Source: Catenulispora rubra
Lineage (GTDB): Bacteria; Actinomycetota; Actinomycetes; Streptomycetales; Catenulisporaceae
Length of the DNA: 64,000 nucleotides
Direction: 5' to 3'
NCBI RefSeq assembly: GCF_015356825.1
Contig: NZ_JAACYW010000024.1
Span: 1-64,000 of the forward strand
The position numbers and the translations under genes are program-made. The number at the start of each line of letters is the position of its first letter. The stretch's first letter is position 1. This document shows positions 36,503 to 44,738 of the stretch, piece after piece. The notes under the pieces were generated by a model. The model saw nothing but the letters and a program-made list of their open reading frames with translations, was not told the DNA's origin and searched no databases.

Positions 36503-38136
36503 CGTGGTCTCCTACCTCCTCCGGTGCTCAGCAGAGTCCCCCGGTTCTCGGCAGCCTTCGGCAGCCGCACGGTGAACACCGCGCCGGGCCCCTCCGACGC
36601 CGTGATGCTACCCCCGAGACGCTGCACCAGCCGATGGACCAGGGCCAAACCGAGACCCCTTCGCATCGAACCCGTTGCCGGCTTGGTGGTGAAGCCGTCG
36701 GTGAACACGTGCTCGGCCGCCCCGGCCGGGATGCCGGGGCCGTTGTCGGCGACCCGCACGCCGATCCCGTCGTCGTCCTCGACGATCGACACCAGCACCC
36801 GCCCCTGCTTCCCGGGGTCGACGCCGGGCCCGGAGACGGCGTCGAAGGCGTTGTCGATCAGGTTGCCCAGCACCGTGGTCAGCGCCTGCACCTTGTCCGG
36901 GGTGTCGCCGAGCCAGGTGTCGTCGGTCAGCTCCAGCTCCACCCCGCGCTCCCCGGCGACCGCGGCCTTGGCCAGGATCAGCCCGACCAGCACCGAGGGC
37001 GCGATCCGCGAGCGCACCGACTCGGCGAACGCCGCCTCGGCCCCCGACAGGTCGGTCAGGAACTGCAAGGCCTCGTCGGTCTCGCCGAGCTCCAGCAGCC
37101 CGGCGACGGTGTGCATGCGGTTGGAGAACTCGTGCTGCTGGGCCCGCAGCGCGTCGGTGAGGCTGGTGACGCTGTCCAGTTCGCGCAGCAGCCCGGACAG
37201 CTCGGTGCGGTCCCGCAGCGTGACGACCGCGCCGTGCGGCTTGCCGGCCAGCGTCACCGGCATCCGGTTCACCGTCAGGTAGTGCTCGTCGGTCAGCACG
37301 ACCTGGTCCTTGCCCTCGATCTCGCCGGAGAGCAGGTCCTGCAGCCGCCCGGGCGGAACCACGTCCTCCAGGTAGCCGCCGATCCCGCCGAACATCGGCA
37401 GGCCCAGCAGCCGCCGCGCCTCGTCGTTGACCATGGTGACCCGGCCGGCCCGGTCGAAGGCGATCATGCCCTCGCGGATGCCGTGCAGGACGGCTTCGCG
37501 CTCCTGCAGGAGCTTGGAGATCTCGTCGAGCTCCAGGCCGAAGGTGCGGCGCTTCAGGCGGCGGGCCAGGGCGTAGGAGGCCAGGGCGCCGACGCCGAGC
37601 GCAGCGCCGAACCACGCGGCGTAAACGGGAAGCTGGCCGACGAAGACCGAGGTCACGGAGGTCACCTTGCGCCCGACCGACACCTCGCCGATCTGGTTGC
37701 CGAGCGGGCCGTACAGCGGGACCCGGCCGTTCACCGACTCGCCGACGCTGCCCGGGTCGAACCGGACGTCGGGCCCGGTGACCAGCGGCTCCTCGATCAG
37801 CTGGCCGCGCAGCGAGGGGTTGGGGTGGGTGTGGCGGATCCGGTTCTGGTCGACGATGACGACGTAGTCGGTCTTGGTGTCGCGCTGGAGCCGGTCGGCG
37901 ATGTTCTGCAGCGTCCCGTCGCAGTTCGTCTCGGGGAACGCGATGCAGGACTTGACCTCCGGCGTGTCGGCCACGGTCTGCGCGATCTGCAACGCCTCGT
38001 CCATGTACTGCCGGTCCACCTGCTTGCGTTCCTGGACCGCGAACAGCCCGAATCCCACCAGCACCACCACCAGCAGGATCGACACCTGGCTGACGAAGAT
38101 CTGGCTGCTCAGCCGTCGTCCCGATCCCTGTCGCAT
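36499..38136 (-). CDS. CitA/DcuS-type sensor histidine kinase
   Basis: 545 residues. TM1 at about residues 14-34, an extracellular Cache/PAS-type sensor domain (about 35-170) with two Cys (SCIAFPETNCDG), TM2 (about 178-198), a cytoplasmic PAS domain, then the kinase core: phospho-acceptor His335 in QQHEFSNRMH, N-box DNAFDAV, G boxes DNGPGIP and GLGLALV. The extracytoplasmic domain resembles the citrate/C4-dicarboxylate-binding CitA/DcuS type. With the regulator at 35717 it forms a two-component system that probably senses an extracellular organic acid (inference). Confidence 0.88.
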   Translation of the reverse strand: MRQGSGRRLSSQIFVSQVSILLVVVLVGFGLFAVQERKQVDRQYMDEALQIAQTVADTPEVKSCIAFPETNCDGTLQNIADRLQRDTKTDYVVIVDQNRIRHTHPNPSLRGQLIEEPLVTGPDVRFDPGSVGESVNGRVPLYGPLGNQIGEVSVGRKVTSVTSVFVGQLPVYAAWFGAALGVGALASYALARRLKRRTFGLELDEISKLLQEREAVLHGIREGMIAFDRAGRVTMVNDEARRLLGLPMFGGIGGYLEDVVPPGRLQDLLSGEIEGKDQVVLTDEHYLTVNRMPVTLAGKPHGAVVTLRDRTELSGLLRELDSVTSLTDALRAQQHEFSNRMHTVAGLLELGETDEALQFLTDLSGAEAAFAESVRSRIAPSVLVGLILAKAAVAGERGVELELTDDTWLGDTPDKVQALTTVLGNLIDNAFDAVSGPGVDPGKQGRVLVSIVEDDDGIGVRVADNGPGIPAGAAEHVFTDGFTTKPATGSMRRGLGLALVHRLVQRLGGSITASEGPGAVFTVRLPKAAENRGTLLSTGGGRRPR

Positions 38137-38283
38137 TGGTCAGATTGTGTGCCGTTCCCGCAGATCAGACAAGGGCTGGCCCGCTGAGCAAAACGAGCAA
38201 AACAGCGAGTAACGCGGCAAACGCGGGTCGTGTGCGAAAAGCCGGCGTAACGACGGCGACGCTCTCGTCAGCCCGTCAGCCCG

Positions 38284-38967
38284 TCACCCCGGCACGCCGC
38301 CGGCGACCAGCAGCTTGTACCCGATCCCCCTGGCAGCCTTGATCTCGCAGTGCGGCCGCAGCTTCCGGCGGAGCGCCGTGACGTGTGATTCGAGGCTGTG
38401 GGCCGCCGAATGATCGAACACGCCCCAGATCTCGCCCAACAGTTGTTCCCGCCGGATGACCGCACCCGGCAATCTCGCCAGAATAGCAAGTATTTCGAAT
38501 TCTTTGCGAGTGACCTGGATCGATTCTGATTTCACAGTGACGCACCGAGTCGTATAGTCCATCTGCAAATCCCCGCTCACCAACGCGACACTGCCGTCAA
38601 GACCCGTCTTCATTGCGCAACGCCGCAGAACCGCCGCCATCCGCGCGACGAGTTCACGAGTGGCGAACGGTTTGACGACATAGTCGTCCGCACCGAGGCT
38701 CAGCCCTTGAACGACCGATTCGCCGTCGGACCGACCCGTGACGACGATGATCGGCAGCTGCGAAACCCTCCGCATCTCGCGCAGCGACTGGAAGCCGACC
38801 GCTCCCGGAAGCGACAGGTCCAGCAGGATGATCCCGGGATCGGCCGACAGTGCGGCCACGGCCTGCGGGATCGTGCCGGCGACGATCACCTCGATCCCGT
38901 GTGCCGCCAGGAGTCGACGCTCCAGCGCCACGACCCGCGCGTCGTCCTCCACCAACAGACACTTCAC
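38284..38967 (-). CDS. Orphan OmpR/PhoB-type response regulator
   Basis: 227 residues from the GTG at 38967 (opening VKCLLVEDDARVV); a longer frame to 39009 adds unlikely residues. Receiver with Asp50 in LLDLSLPGAVG, Thr in VTGRSD, Lys in VVKPF; C-terminal winged helix with the transactivation loop (about residues 150-225, VTRKEFEILAILARLPGAVI). No histidine kinase is coded for next to it: the nearest, at 36499, already has its own partner. It lies immediately downstream of the exported 199-residue protein gene on the same strand. Confidence 0.85.
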   Translation of the reverse strand: MKCLLVEDDARVVALERRLLAAHGIEVIVAGTIPQAVAALSADPGIILLDLSLPGAVGFQSLREMRRVSQLPIIVVTGRSDGESVVQGLSLGADDYVVKPFATRELVARMAAVLRRCAMKTGLDGSVALVSGDLQMDYTTRCVTVKSESIQVTRKEFEILAILARLPGAVIRREQLLGEIWGVFDHSAAHSLESHVTALRRKLRPHCEIKAARGIGYKLLVAGGVPG

Positions 38968-39048
38968 GATGATCCCCCGTTCGACCACGGACGTGGACCA
39001 CGTCCGCACCGTGATTCATGATCTTGCTCTGCGCTAAAGCGACAGCGG

Positions 39049-39648
39049 CTAGCTCAGCCGGGCCACGGCGTGGCCCGAGGAGTTGCGCCCGGTCACAGCC
39101 GCGATGTCCGTCCAGCTGATGCTGTGTTGTGCCGTCATCGGCAGCCACAGCGCGTAGGCCCCGGTGGAACCGCCCCCGCTCAGCGTCACCACCTTGGATG
39201 AGACCACATCGCCCGATGCCATGGTGACCTCGACCGACGTAACACCGCCGGTGACGAATCCGACGGCCAAGATGGTCTTCCCGTCCATGGGATGCGGTTC
39301 GCTCAGGAAGTGCGGCTTCGACCACAACACAGGCGAGCCGTTGCCCGTCGACGGCACCGCCACACAGTGGTGCTTCTCGGTCCGCGTGAAGTCGGCGGGA
39401 ACCGCGCTGCCGTAACAGGCTTGGCCACTGTCGACCCAGCCGACCGCGGCTATGTCCGACGGCGTGGCGTCACCGCGGGCCGGAGCCAGCACGGACACGG
39501 CCCGTCCGCTGCTGCGATGCGTGACCACACCGACCACGGTTGCCACGCCGACGACGGCCAGCACAGCAGCCGCGACGATCCACCAGCGGCGGCGGCGATC
39601 GGAAAGTCCCGTGAGCCGGAGCGGGCCGGCTTCGGTACGAACAGTCAT
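39049..39648 (-). CDS. Membrane-anchored exported protein of unknown function
   Basis: 199 residues. A single transmembrane helix at about residues 22-44 after a basic N-terminus, then an extracytoplasmic domain with two Cys (GQACYGSAV, KHHCVAVP) that could form a disulfide. No family recognised. It lies just upstream of the orphan regulator gene (81 bases) on the same strand and may be co-transcribed; a role as accessory sensor or stress protein is only a guess. Confidence 0.55.
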   Translation of the reverse strand: MTVRTEAGPLRLTGLSDRRRRWWIVAAAVLAVVGVATVVGVVTHRSSGRAVSVLAPARGDATPSDIAAVGWVDSGQACYGSAVPADFTRTEKHHCVAVPSTGNGSPVLWSKPHFLSEPHPMDGKTILAVGFVTGGVTSVEVTMASGDVVSSKVVTLSGGGSTGAYALWLPMTAQHSISWTDIAAVTGRNSSGHAVARLS

Positions 39649-39690
39649 TGGCGGTCCTTGCGGTGGCTCGTCCGCCCTCGGCGGGTGGAG

Positions 39691-39735
39691 CGCCGCGCCC
39701 CATCAGGGTGCTGACCCTGGATATGGGGCGCGGCG
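39691..39735 (-). terminator. Large inverted repeat, likely terminator of the 40177 gene
   Basis: A perfect 13-base outer stem (39691-39703 with 39723-39735) and a perfect inner stem (CAGGGT with ACCCTG), between the stop at 39743 and the start at 39648. Confidence 0.7.
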
Positions 39736-39742
39736 AGTAGGA

Positions 39743-40177
39743 TCAGTAGTAGAGGTAGATGCCGCCGGTGCTGTTGCCGGTCAGCCCGGACTGCGAGGAT
39801 CCGACGACCTCGATGATCCGCTGGTAGCTGCTGGTCGGCCAGACGATCTGGTCGCAGGAGGCACCGCAGGTGTCCGACCCGCTCCCCCAGTTGGACTGGA
39901 CGTACTTGGCCTGCTCGTTCCCGCCGTTGTCGACGTAGACCAGCTCCAGGTAGGTGACGCTGCAACCGCCGCCGCCGTCGGAGTTGGCCACGAACTGGCC
40001 GTGCGCCCAGCCGCCGACGGCCGTGCCGCCGCTGGTGGAGTTCTGACACCGGTCCACGGTGTGGACGCCGGACTGCCACGCGTAGGTCGGACCGTTGGCG
40101 AACGCGCCCCCCGCCGATATCACAGAAATGGCTGCCGTCGCCGCGCCGACCGCGGCCAGCTTCTTCAGAATACCCAT
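39743..40177 (-). CDS. Small secreted protein of unknown function, Cys-containing
   Basis: 144 residues from the ATG at 40177, which has AAGGGGA about six bases upstream. A Sec signal peptide (MGILKKLAAVGAATAAISVI, cleavage after AFA) is followed by a Ser/Gly-rich domain with four Cys (one each in VDRCQN and GCSV, two in TCGASCDQ) and several Trp and Tyr. No known domain recognised. Isolated between the orphan-regulator locus and the SsuABC importer; follows tandem repeats at 40331-40378. Confidence 0.65.
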   Translation of the reverse strand: MGILKKLAAVGAATAAISVISAGGAFANGPTYAWQSGVHTVDRCQNSTSGGTAVGGWAHGQFVANSDGGGGCSVTYLELVYVDNGGNEQAKYVQSNWGSGSDTCGASCDQIVWPTSSYQRIIEVVGSSQSGLTGNSTGGIYLYY

Positions 40178-40330
40178 CTGATTCCCCTTCACATATCCGG
40201 CAGTGATCTCGCGAACTCCTCGGACTCGAAGAGACTCAAAGAAAACGTGTCAGCACTCTTCGAATCCGTTCGCCGAGCCGCTCAGATTGTCGATCGGAAA
40301 AGGGGTCATGATCAAGGATCTTGAGTGTTT

Positions 40331-40378
40331 CTTGAACTTCACAGACCTTGAACTTCACAGACCTTGAACTTCACAGAC
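40331..40378. repeat. Three 16-base tandem repeats
   Basis: CTTGAACTTCACAGAC occurs three times in perfect tandem upstream of the small secreted protein and downstream of the ssuA-like gene; AT content is high for this genome. Could be a regulatory repeat or slippage. Confidence 0.9.
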
Positions 40379-40469
40379 CGGTCCGCGCACGGCGGACGCC
40401 CGGGCCACAGACCCGGACGTCTGCCGTCGTGGAACTGCTTGGGAGGCGCCGGTCGCCGCCGGCCCGGCC

Positions 40470-41573
40470 TCAGCCCGCGGCGCCGGCCGGCGTCGAGGTG
40501 GTCGTCGTGCCCTCCAGCTTGTTCGCGGCGATCGCGAAGTCGTTGGTGAAGGTCGTCGACAGGTCGACCTTCGAGGTGTCGACGCCGACGATCTTCTCGG
40601 TCGCGAGCACCGTCTTCGGCCCGCCGGCCGGCATGATGCCGTCCGGGAGGAACTGGCCCTTGTCCTGGGTCAGGGCCTCGATGTAGTCGGCCTTGGTGAT
40701 GGTGCTGTTCTGGACGTAGGTCGCGGGCAGCGCGTTGGCGATGTCGGCGGCGGTGTGCGTGTCGATCCAGTGCATGGTCGCGACCAGGGCGTTGACCACG
40801 GCCTGGGCCTCGGTCTTGTGGCTGTTGACCCAGCTGGTCTGGGCCAGGACGCCCGCGGAGGGCCAGGTGCCGCCCATCGCGGCCGTCGCGCCCTGCGCGG
40901 TGGCCAGGTCGATCGCCGAGTAGCCGATCTTCTGCTTCTCCATCGCGAGCACCGTCGGCTGCGTCGTCATGACGCAGGCCGCCGTGCCGTGCTGCAGGGC
41001 CGCGATGGCCGTCGCGCCCGCGCCGGCGGCCAGCTTGTGGTACTTGCTCGGGGCCAGGTTGTTCTGCGCGGCCAGGAACGTCGTGAGCGTGTCGGTGCCC
41101 GAGCCCAGGTCGGTGACGCCCAAGGTCTTGCCCGCGAAGTCGGCCGCGGAGTGCACACCGCTGTTCGTGGCGCACATCTCGCGCTCGCCCGGCGCGCCGG
41201 AGAGGTTGACGATGTCCTCGACGGCCTTGCCCTTGGTCTGGAAGTCGATCGTGTGGACGTACCACGCCCCGGCCATGTCGACGCTGCCGGAGATCATCGC
41301 GTCCTCGGCGCCGACACCGCCCTGCGTCTCGGTGCTCAGCTCGACGTTGACGCCGTACTTCTTGTAGAAGCCCAGCTGGTCGGCCAGCTTGTAGGGCAGG
41401 TAGATCTGCTTGTCGATGCCGCCGACCATGAGCTTCACGGTCGGCAGGCTCCCGCCGGCGGCGGCGCCGTTGCTGGAGGAACCGGAGCCGCTGCTCTTCG
41501 AGCTCGAGCACGCGGTGACGGTGGTGACGGCGAGAGCGCAGACCGCCGCGCCGATGAGTGTCCGCTTGAACAT
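40470..41573 (-). CDS. NitT/TauT/SsuA-type ABC substrate-binding lipoprotein
   Basis: 367 residues. Lipoprotein signal with lipobox Cys22 (TVTAC) and a long Ser/Gly linker; mature domain of the NMT1/SsuA type (VKLMVGGIDKQIYLPYKLAD, GSVDMAGAWYVHTI, GTDTLTTFLA). Such proteins bind sulfonates, taurine, nitrate or thiamine precursors. Coded third in an ATPase-permease-binding protein order; the 178-base gap from the permease holds GGTGGC-rich repeats. Confidence 0.85.
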   Translation of the reverse strand: MFKRTLIGAAVCALAVTTVTACSSSKSSGSGSSSNGAAAGGSLPTVKLMVGGIDKQIYLPYKLADQLGFYKKYGVNVELSTETQGGVGAEDAMISGSVDMAGAWYVHTIDFQTKGKAVEDIVNLSGAPGEREMCATNSGVHSAADFAGKTLGVTDLGSGTDTLTTFLAAQNNLAPSKYHKLAAGAGATAIAALQHGTAACVMTTQPTVLAMEKQKIGYSAIDLATAQGATAAMGGTWPSAGVLAQTSWVNSHKTEAQAVVNALVATMHWIDTHTAADIANALPATYVQNSTITKADYIEALTQDKGQFLPDGIMPAGGPKTVLATEKIVGVDTSKVDLSTTFTNDFAIAANKLEGTTTTSTPAGAAG

Positions 41574-41631
41574 GGCTGACGTACCTTTCGCTGAATTCGG
41601 GGTGGGATCCGCCGGCGAGGGAACCGGCGGA

Positions 41632-41690
41632 CGGTGGTGGCGGTGGTGGTGCCACCGGGCAGTGGTGGCGGTGGTGGCAGTGGTGGTGCT
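41632..41690. repeat. GGTGGC-rich simple repeat between permease and binding-protein genes
   Basis: Degenerate GGTGGTGGC/GGTGGCGGT repeats lie in the gap between the binding-protein start and the permease stop. Frames through it are low-complexity and not credible genes. Confidence 0.7.
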
Positions 41691-41751
41691 GGCGAGCAGG
41701 TGCGGCCCGGTGGAAGATCAGGACCTGTGGAGAATCAGGACCGGCGCCGGA

Positions 41752-42630
41752 TCAGATCGACGCGGTCTCCGACGGCGACGGCGGGCGCCAGGACAGCAGC
41801 CGGTGTTCGACCTGGGTGATGATCCACTCCGCGGCCAGCGCGAGGACCGCGATGACGAGCATCGTGGCGTACACGCCGTTGGAGTCGAACTTGCCCTGGT
41901 CGGTGGCGATGACCAGGCCCAGGCCGCGCTGCGCGCCGATCACCTCGCCGACGATCGCGCCGGTCAGCGCGAAGCCGAAGGCGCTGTGCAGGCTGGCGAT
42001 GATCCAGGTGAGCGCCGAGGGCAGGATCACGTGCCGGACGATCGCGAGCCGCTTCGCGCCGAGCACCTTGGCGTTGGCCAGGATGTTGCGGTCGACCTCG
42101 CGGACGCCCTGGAAGGCGTTGAAGAAGACCACGAAGAACACCAGGACCGCGGCCAGCAGCAGGTGCGGGAGCTCACCCAGGCCCAGCGCGACCAGGAAGA
42201 TCTCGCCGAGCACGATGCGCGGGATGGAGTTGAAGATCTTGATGTACGGATCCATGACCTCGGCGAGGAAGCGGTTCATGCCGAGCAGGACGCCCAGGAC
42301 GACGCCGACCGCGGTGCCGAGCAGGAAGCCGAGCCCCGCCTCGCGCAGGGTCGTCTCGATCTGCAGCCAGTAGGAGCCGAACTCGGTGGCCTGGTCGCCC
42401 TTGGTGAAGTAGGCGTACAGGCTGTCCCAGATCAGGGTGGGCTTGCCGTAGGTGAACGGGTCCACCCCGAGCCACTTGTTGGTGGCGAACAGCTGCCAGC
42501 CGCCGAGCATGACGACGGCGAAGCCGATCTGCGCCGCGTGGATCTTCAGCTTGCGCTTGCGTCGCAGGCTCAGCCCGGTCTTCTTCGTGGCCGGCTGGAC
42601 CGACGTGGACGCGATCGTGTCCGCGCTCAT
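41752..42630 (-). CDS. NitT/TauT/SsuC-type ABC transporter permease
   Basis: 292 residues from the ATG at 42630, inside an ATGA overlap with the ATPase stop. Six helices with the permease loop AKVLGAKRLAIVRHVILPSA (about residues 194-213). N-terminal cytoplasmic region is basic. Known family: uptake of sulfonates, nitrate, or similar. Operon mate of the ATPase and the binding protein. Confidence 0.85.
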   Translation of the reverse strand: MSADTIASTSVQPATKKTGLSLRRKRKLKIHAAQIGFAVVMLGGWQLFATNKWLGVDPFTYGKPTLIWDSLYAYFTKGDQATEFGSYWLQIETTLREAGLGFLLGTAVGVVLGVLLGMNRFLAEVMDPYIKIFNSIPRIVLGEIFLVALGLGELPHLLLAAVLVFFVVFFNAFQGVREVDRNILANAKVLGAKRLAIVRHVILPSALTWIIASLHSAFGFALTGAIVGEVIGAQRGLGLVIATDQGKFDSNGVYATMLVIAVLALAAEWIITQVEHRLLSWRPPSPSETASI

Positions 42631-43487
42631 GCCTTCTCTCCCGTCGTGCGTGCGTAGGAGCGCTGGACCTCTTCGCGCAGCGTCTCCCAGATCTGGTGGT
42701 GGAGTTCGAGGAACCGCGTGTCGAAGCGGATCTCCTGCACCGAGCCGCGCGGGCGCGGCAGGTCGATGTCGAAGATCTCCTTCACCGTCCCGGGCCCCGC
42801 GGACAGCACCACGACGCGGTCGGCCAGCGCCACGGCCTCCTCGAGGTCGTGGGTGATGAAGAGCACCGAGGGGCGCAGCTGCTCCCACAGGCCGAGCAGC
42901 TCGTTCGACATGATCGCCTTGGTCTGCACGTCCAGCGCGCCGAACGGCTCGTCCATCATCAGGATCGACGGCTCGTTGATCAGCGCGGCGGCCATCGCGA
43001 CGCGCTTGCGCATGCCACCGGACAGCTGGTGCGGGTGGTGGTCCTCGAAGCCGGCCAGGCCGACGCGGCGGATCCAGTCCCGGGCCAGCGCCTGGGCGTC
43101 CTTCTTCTTGGCGCCCTTGAAGATCGGGCCCATGGCGACGTTGCCGAGCACCGTCTTCCACGGCAGCAGCGCGTCGGCCTGGAACATGAAGCTCGTGCCG
43201 TCGGTGATCCCGGTGACCTCCCGGCCGCCGACCTTGACCGAGCCCTCGCTGGGCTTGTCCAGGCCCGCGACCAGGCCGAGCGTCGTGGACTTGCCGCAGC
43301 CGGTGGGGCCGACGACGGCGCAGAACTGGCCGGGCTCGACGGTGAAGGAGACGTCGCGCAGGGCCGTGAAAGCGTCGCCGGACGGTGTGAGGAACCGCTT
43401 GGTGACGCCGGTGATCTCGATGCGAGCGTTCTCCCGATCGGTTCGGCCGGCGGCCGGGGCTGTCGCGGAAGCGCTTCGTGCAGCCAT
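42627..43487 (-). CDS. NitT/TauT/SsuB-type ABC transporter ATPase
   Basis: 286 residues from the ATG at 43487, preceded by AAAGGAG; the frame to 43508 is not needed. Cassette motifs: Walker A GPTGCGKS, signature LSGGMRKR, Walker B ILMMDEPFGALD, switch His in FITHDLEEA. Downstream of the switch is a C-terminal extension (about 70 residues) of the TauB/SsuB kind. First gene of the importer operon; the 440-base gap upstream should contain the promoter. Confidence 0.87.
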   Translation of the reverse strand: MAARSASATAPAAGRTDRENARIEITGVTKRFLTPSGDAFTALRDVSFTVEPGQFCAVVGPTGCGKSTTLGLVAGLDKPSEGSVKVGGREVTGITDGTSFMFQADALLPWKTVLGNVAMGPIFKGAKKKDAQALARDWIRRVGLAGFEDHHPHQLSGGMRKRVAMAAALINEPSILMMDEPFGALDVQTKAIMSNELLGLWEQLRPSVLFITHDLEEAVALADRVVVLSAGPGTVKEIFDIDLPRPRGSVQEIRFDTRFLELHHQIWETLREEVQRSYARTTGEKA

Positions 43488-43927
43488 CGAATCCGCTCCT
43501 TTTCTCATATCGGGGTTTCGTTCCGGGGTACGGAATGCAGACGCTAAGGACGTGACCTGTGTTACGTCTTCGTTTCGTCGCTAAGCCGCGATATGTGCGT
43601 TCGGAAGGGTTCTGCTCATTTAGCTCATGCCTGGTCAGGACCCCTATGAGGCTTTTGGGATCACGATCCGGTCACGGCTGGGGGAGATCTCCGGGTGCCC
43701 TTGTTGAACGGCCGTGAGAAGTTCACAATCGGCAGCGGCGACTTGGCGCCCGGAGCCGGAACCGGGCGCTCGCGGTCGCATTCCGCCTCGCGATGCGAGG
43801 GCTCCACGATCAGCACCACCGGCGGCGGGTCCCCACCCCCATCGCAGACCCGCCGCACGCCCGGGTTCCATCCCTCGCCCCGGGCGGGCCGCCGTCTCCC
43901 GGTTTCGGGAGGCGGCGGCGTTAATGC
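43488..43927. other. Gene-free region between importer operon and TetR gene
   Basis: 440 bases; contains a 13-base stem hairpin at 43888-43919 near the end of the TetR gene. No small gene or operator recognised. Confidence 0.5.
43888..43919. terminator. Hairpin terminator downstream of the TetR gene
   Basis: Left arm 43888-43900, right arm 43907-43919, 13 pairs with one G-T, six-base loop. It lies 9 bases beyond the stop of the minus-strand TetR gene. Confidence 0.65.
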
Positions 43928-44647
43928 TTAGTCAAGTGCTGTTGCTGCGTCGCGTAGCAATGTGAGTGCCTGTCGCGTGTGCTCGACCAGGCTGCGCCGG
44001 GCCGCGGGATCGGCTGGGTTGGCCGGGTTGGCCGGGTTGGCCGGGTTGGCCGGGTTGGCCGGGTTGGCCGGGTTGGCCGGGTTGGCCGGGTTGGCCGGGT
44101 TGGCCGGGTTGGCCGGGTTGGCCGGATCAGCTGGGTTAGCAAGATCAGCTGGATCGACCCAGCGCTCGAAGGCCTCGTCGAAGGCCAGCATTCCCATGTC
44201 CGCCGCCAGCGCCGCGGTCCGGTCGGCGACGCCGCGTTCGCGCAGGCCGTCGGCGATGGCTGCGGCGAGGATGGCGTGCTTGAACGCGGAGCGCTCCTGA
44301 AGTTCCGCGTTGCCGGCGATCAGCACAAGCAGCTTGCTGCCGAGTTCGCGGCGGTCCTCCTCGAAGGAGCCAGCCAGGGCGTCGAGGGCTGCCGCGACCG
44401 CGGTCAGCGGGGTGGCGTCCGGCGGGGCGGCGGCGAGCGCTTCGGCGAGCAGGCGGGCGTGGGTCTCCTGGCCGGCGAACAGGACCTCGCGCTTGTCGGG
44501 GAAGTGGCGGAAGAAGGTGGTCTTCGTCAGGCCGCCGGCCCGGTCGGCGATCTGCGTGACGGTGGTCGCGTCGTAGCCCTGCTCTGTGAACAGGTCGACG
44601 GCGGCGCGGACCAGGCGTTCGCGTGCGTTCGGTTCCCATCGGGCCAT
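43928..44647 (-). CDS. TetR-family regulator with Asn-Pro-Ala repeat tail
   Basis: 239 residues. N-terminal HTH (about residues 22-45, TVTQIADRAGGLTKTTFFRHFP), then a ligand-binding region, then an unusual repeat of 12 consecutive Asn-Pro-Ala units (plus flanking D-P-A and L-A-N-P-A) at about residues 175-215, before a normal helical end (ARRSLVEHTRQALTLLRDAA). The repeat is encoded by twelve perfect 9-base units (44016-44123). Divergent from the reductase gene; two symmetric dyads lie in the shared 91-base gap. Confidence 0.87.
   Translation of the reverse strand: MARWEPNARERLVRAAVDLFTEQGYDATTVTQIADRAGGLTKTTFFRHFPDKREVLFAGQETHARLLAEALAAAPPDATPLTAVAAALDALAGSFEEDRRELGSKLLVLIAGNAELQERSAFKHAILAAAIADGLRERGVADRTAALAADMGMLAFDEAFERWVDPADLANPADPANPANPANPANPANPANPANPANPANPANPANPANPADPAARRSLVEHTRQALTLLRDAATALD
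44016..44123. repeat. 12 perfect copies of a 9-base minisatellite (GGGTTGGCC) within the TetR gene
   Basis: Twelve uninterrupted units, in frame with the TetR gene, so loss or gain of units changes length by three residues only. Confidence 0.95.
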
Positions 44648-44662
44648 GGGGACAGCCTAGTT

Positions 44663-44681
44663 GATGTGACTTGGTCACATC
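44663..44681. promoter_or_regulatory. Perfect TetR-type operator dyad
   Basis: GATGTGAC-TTG-GTCACATC, 8-3-8 perfect inverted repeat, 16 bases upstream of the TetR start, a typical autoregulatory site. Confidence 0.8.
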
Positions 44682-44700
44682 ACTGCGCTACAGTCGTGAT

Positions 44701-44719
44701 GACGTTACTGAGTCACATC
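44701..44719. promoter_or_regulatory. Second, imperfect TetR-type operator
   Basis: GACGTTAC-TGA-GTCACATC has the same 8-3-8 geometry with 6/8 symmetry; 38 bases from the first dyad, 20 bases upstream of the reductase start. Confidence 0.7.
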
Positions 44720-44738
44720 ACCTTTCCTGGGAGTCCCC

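Noticed and set aside
44016..44123. CRISPR or integron-type repeats
   Set aside because: Contiguous 9-base units in frame inside a TetR gene, no spacers.
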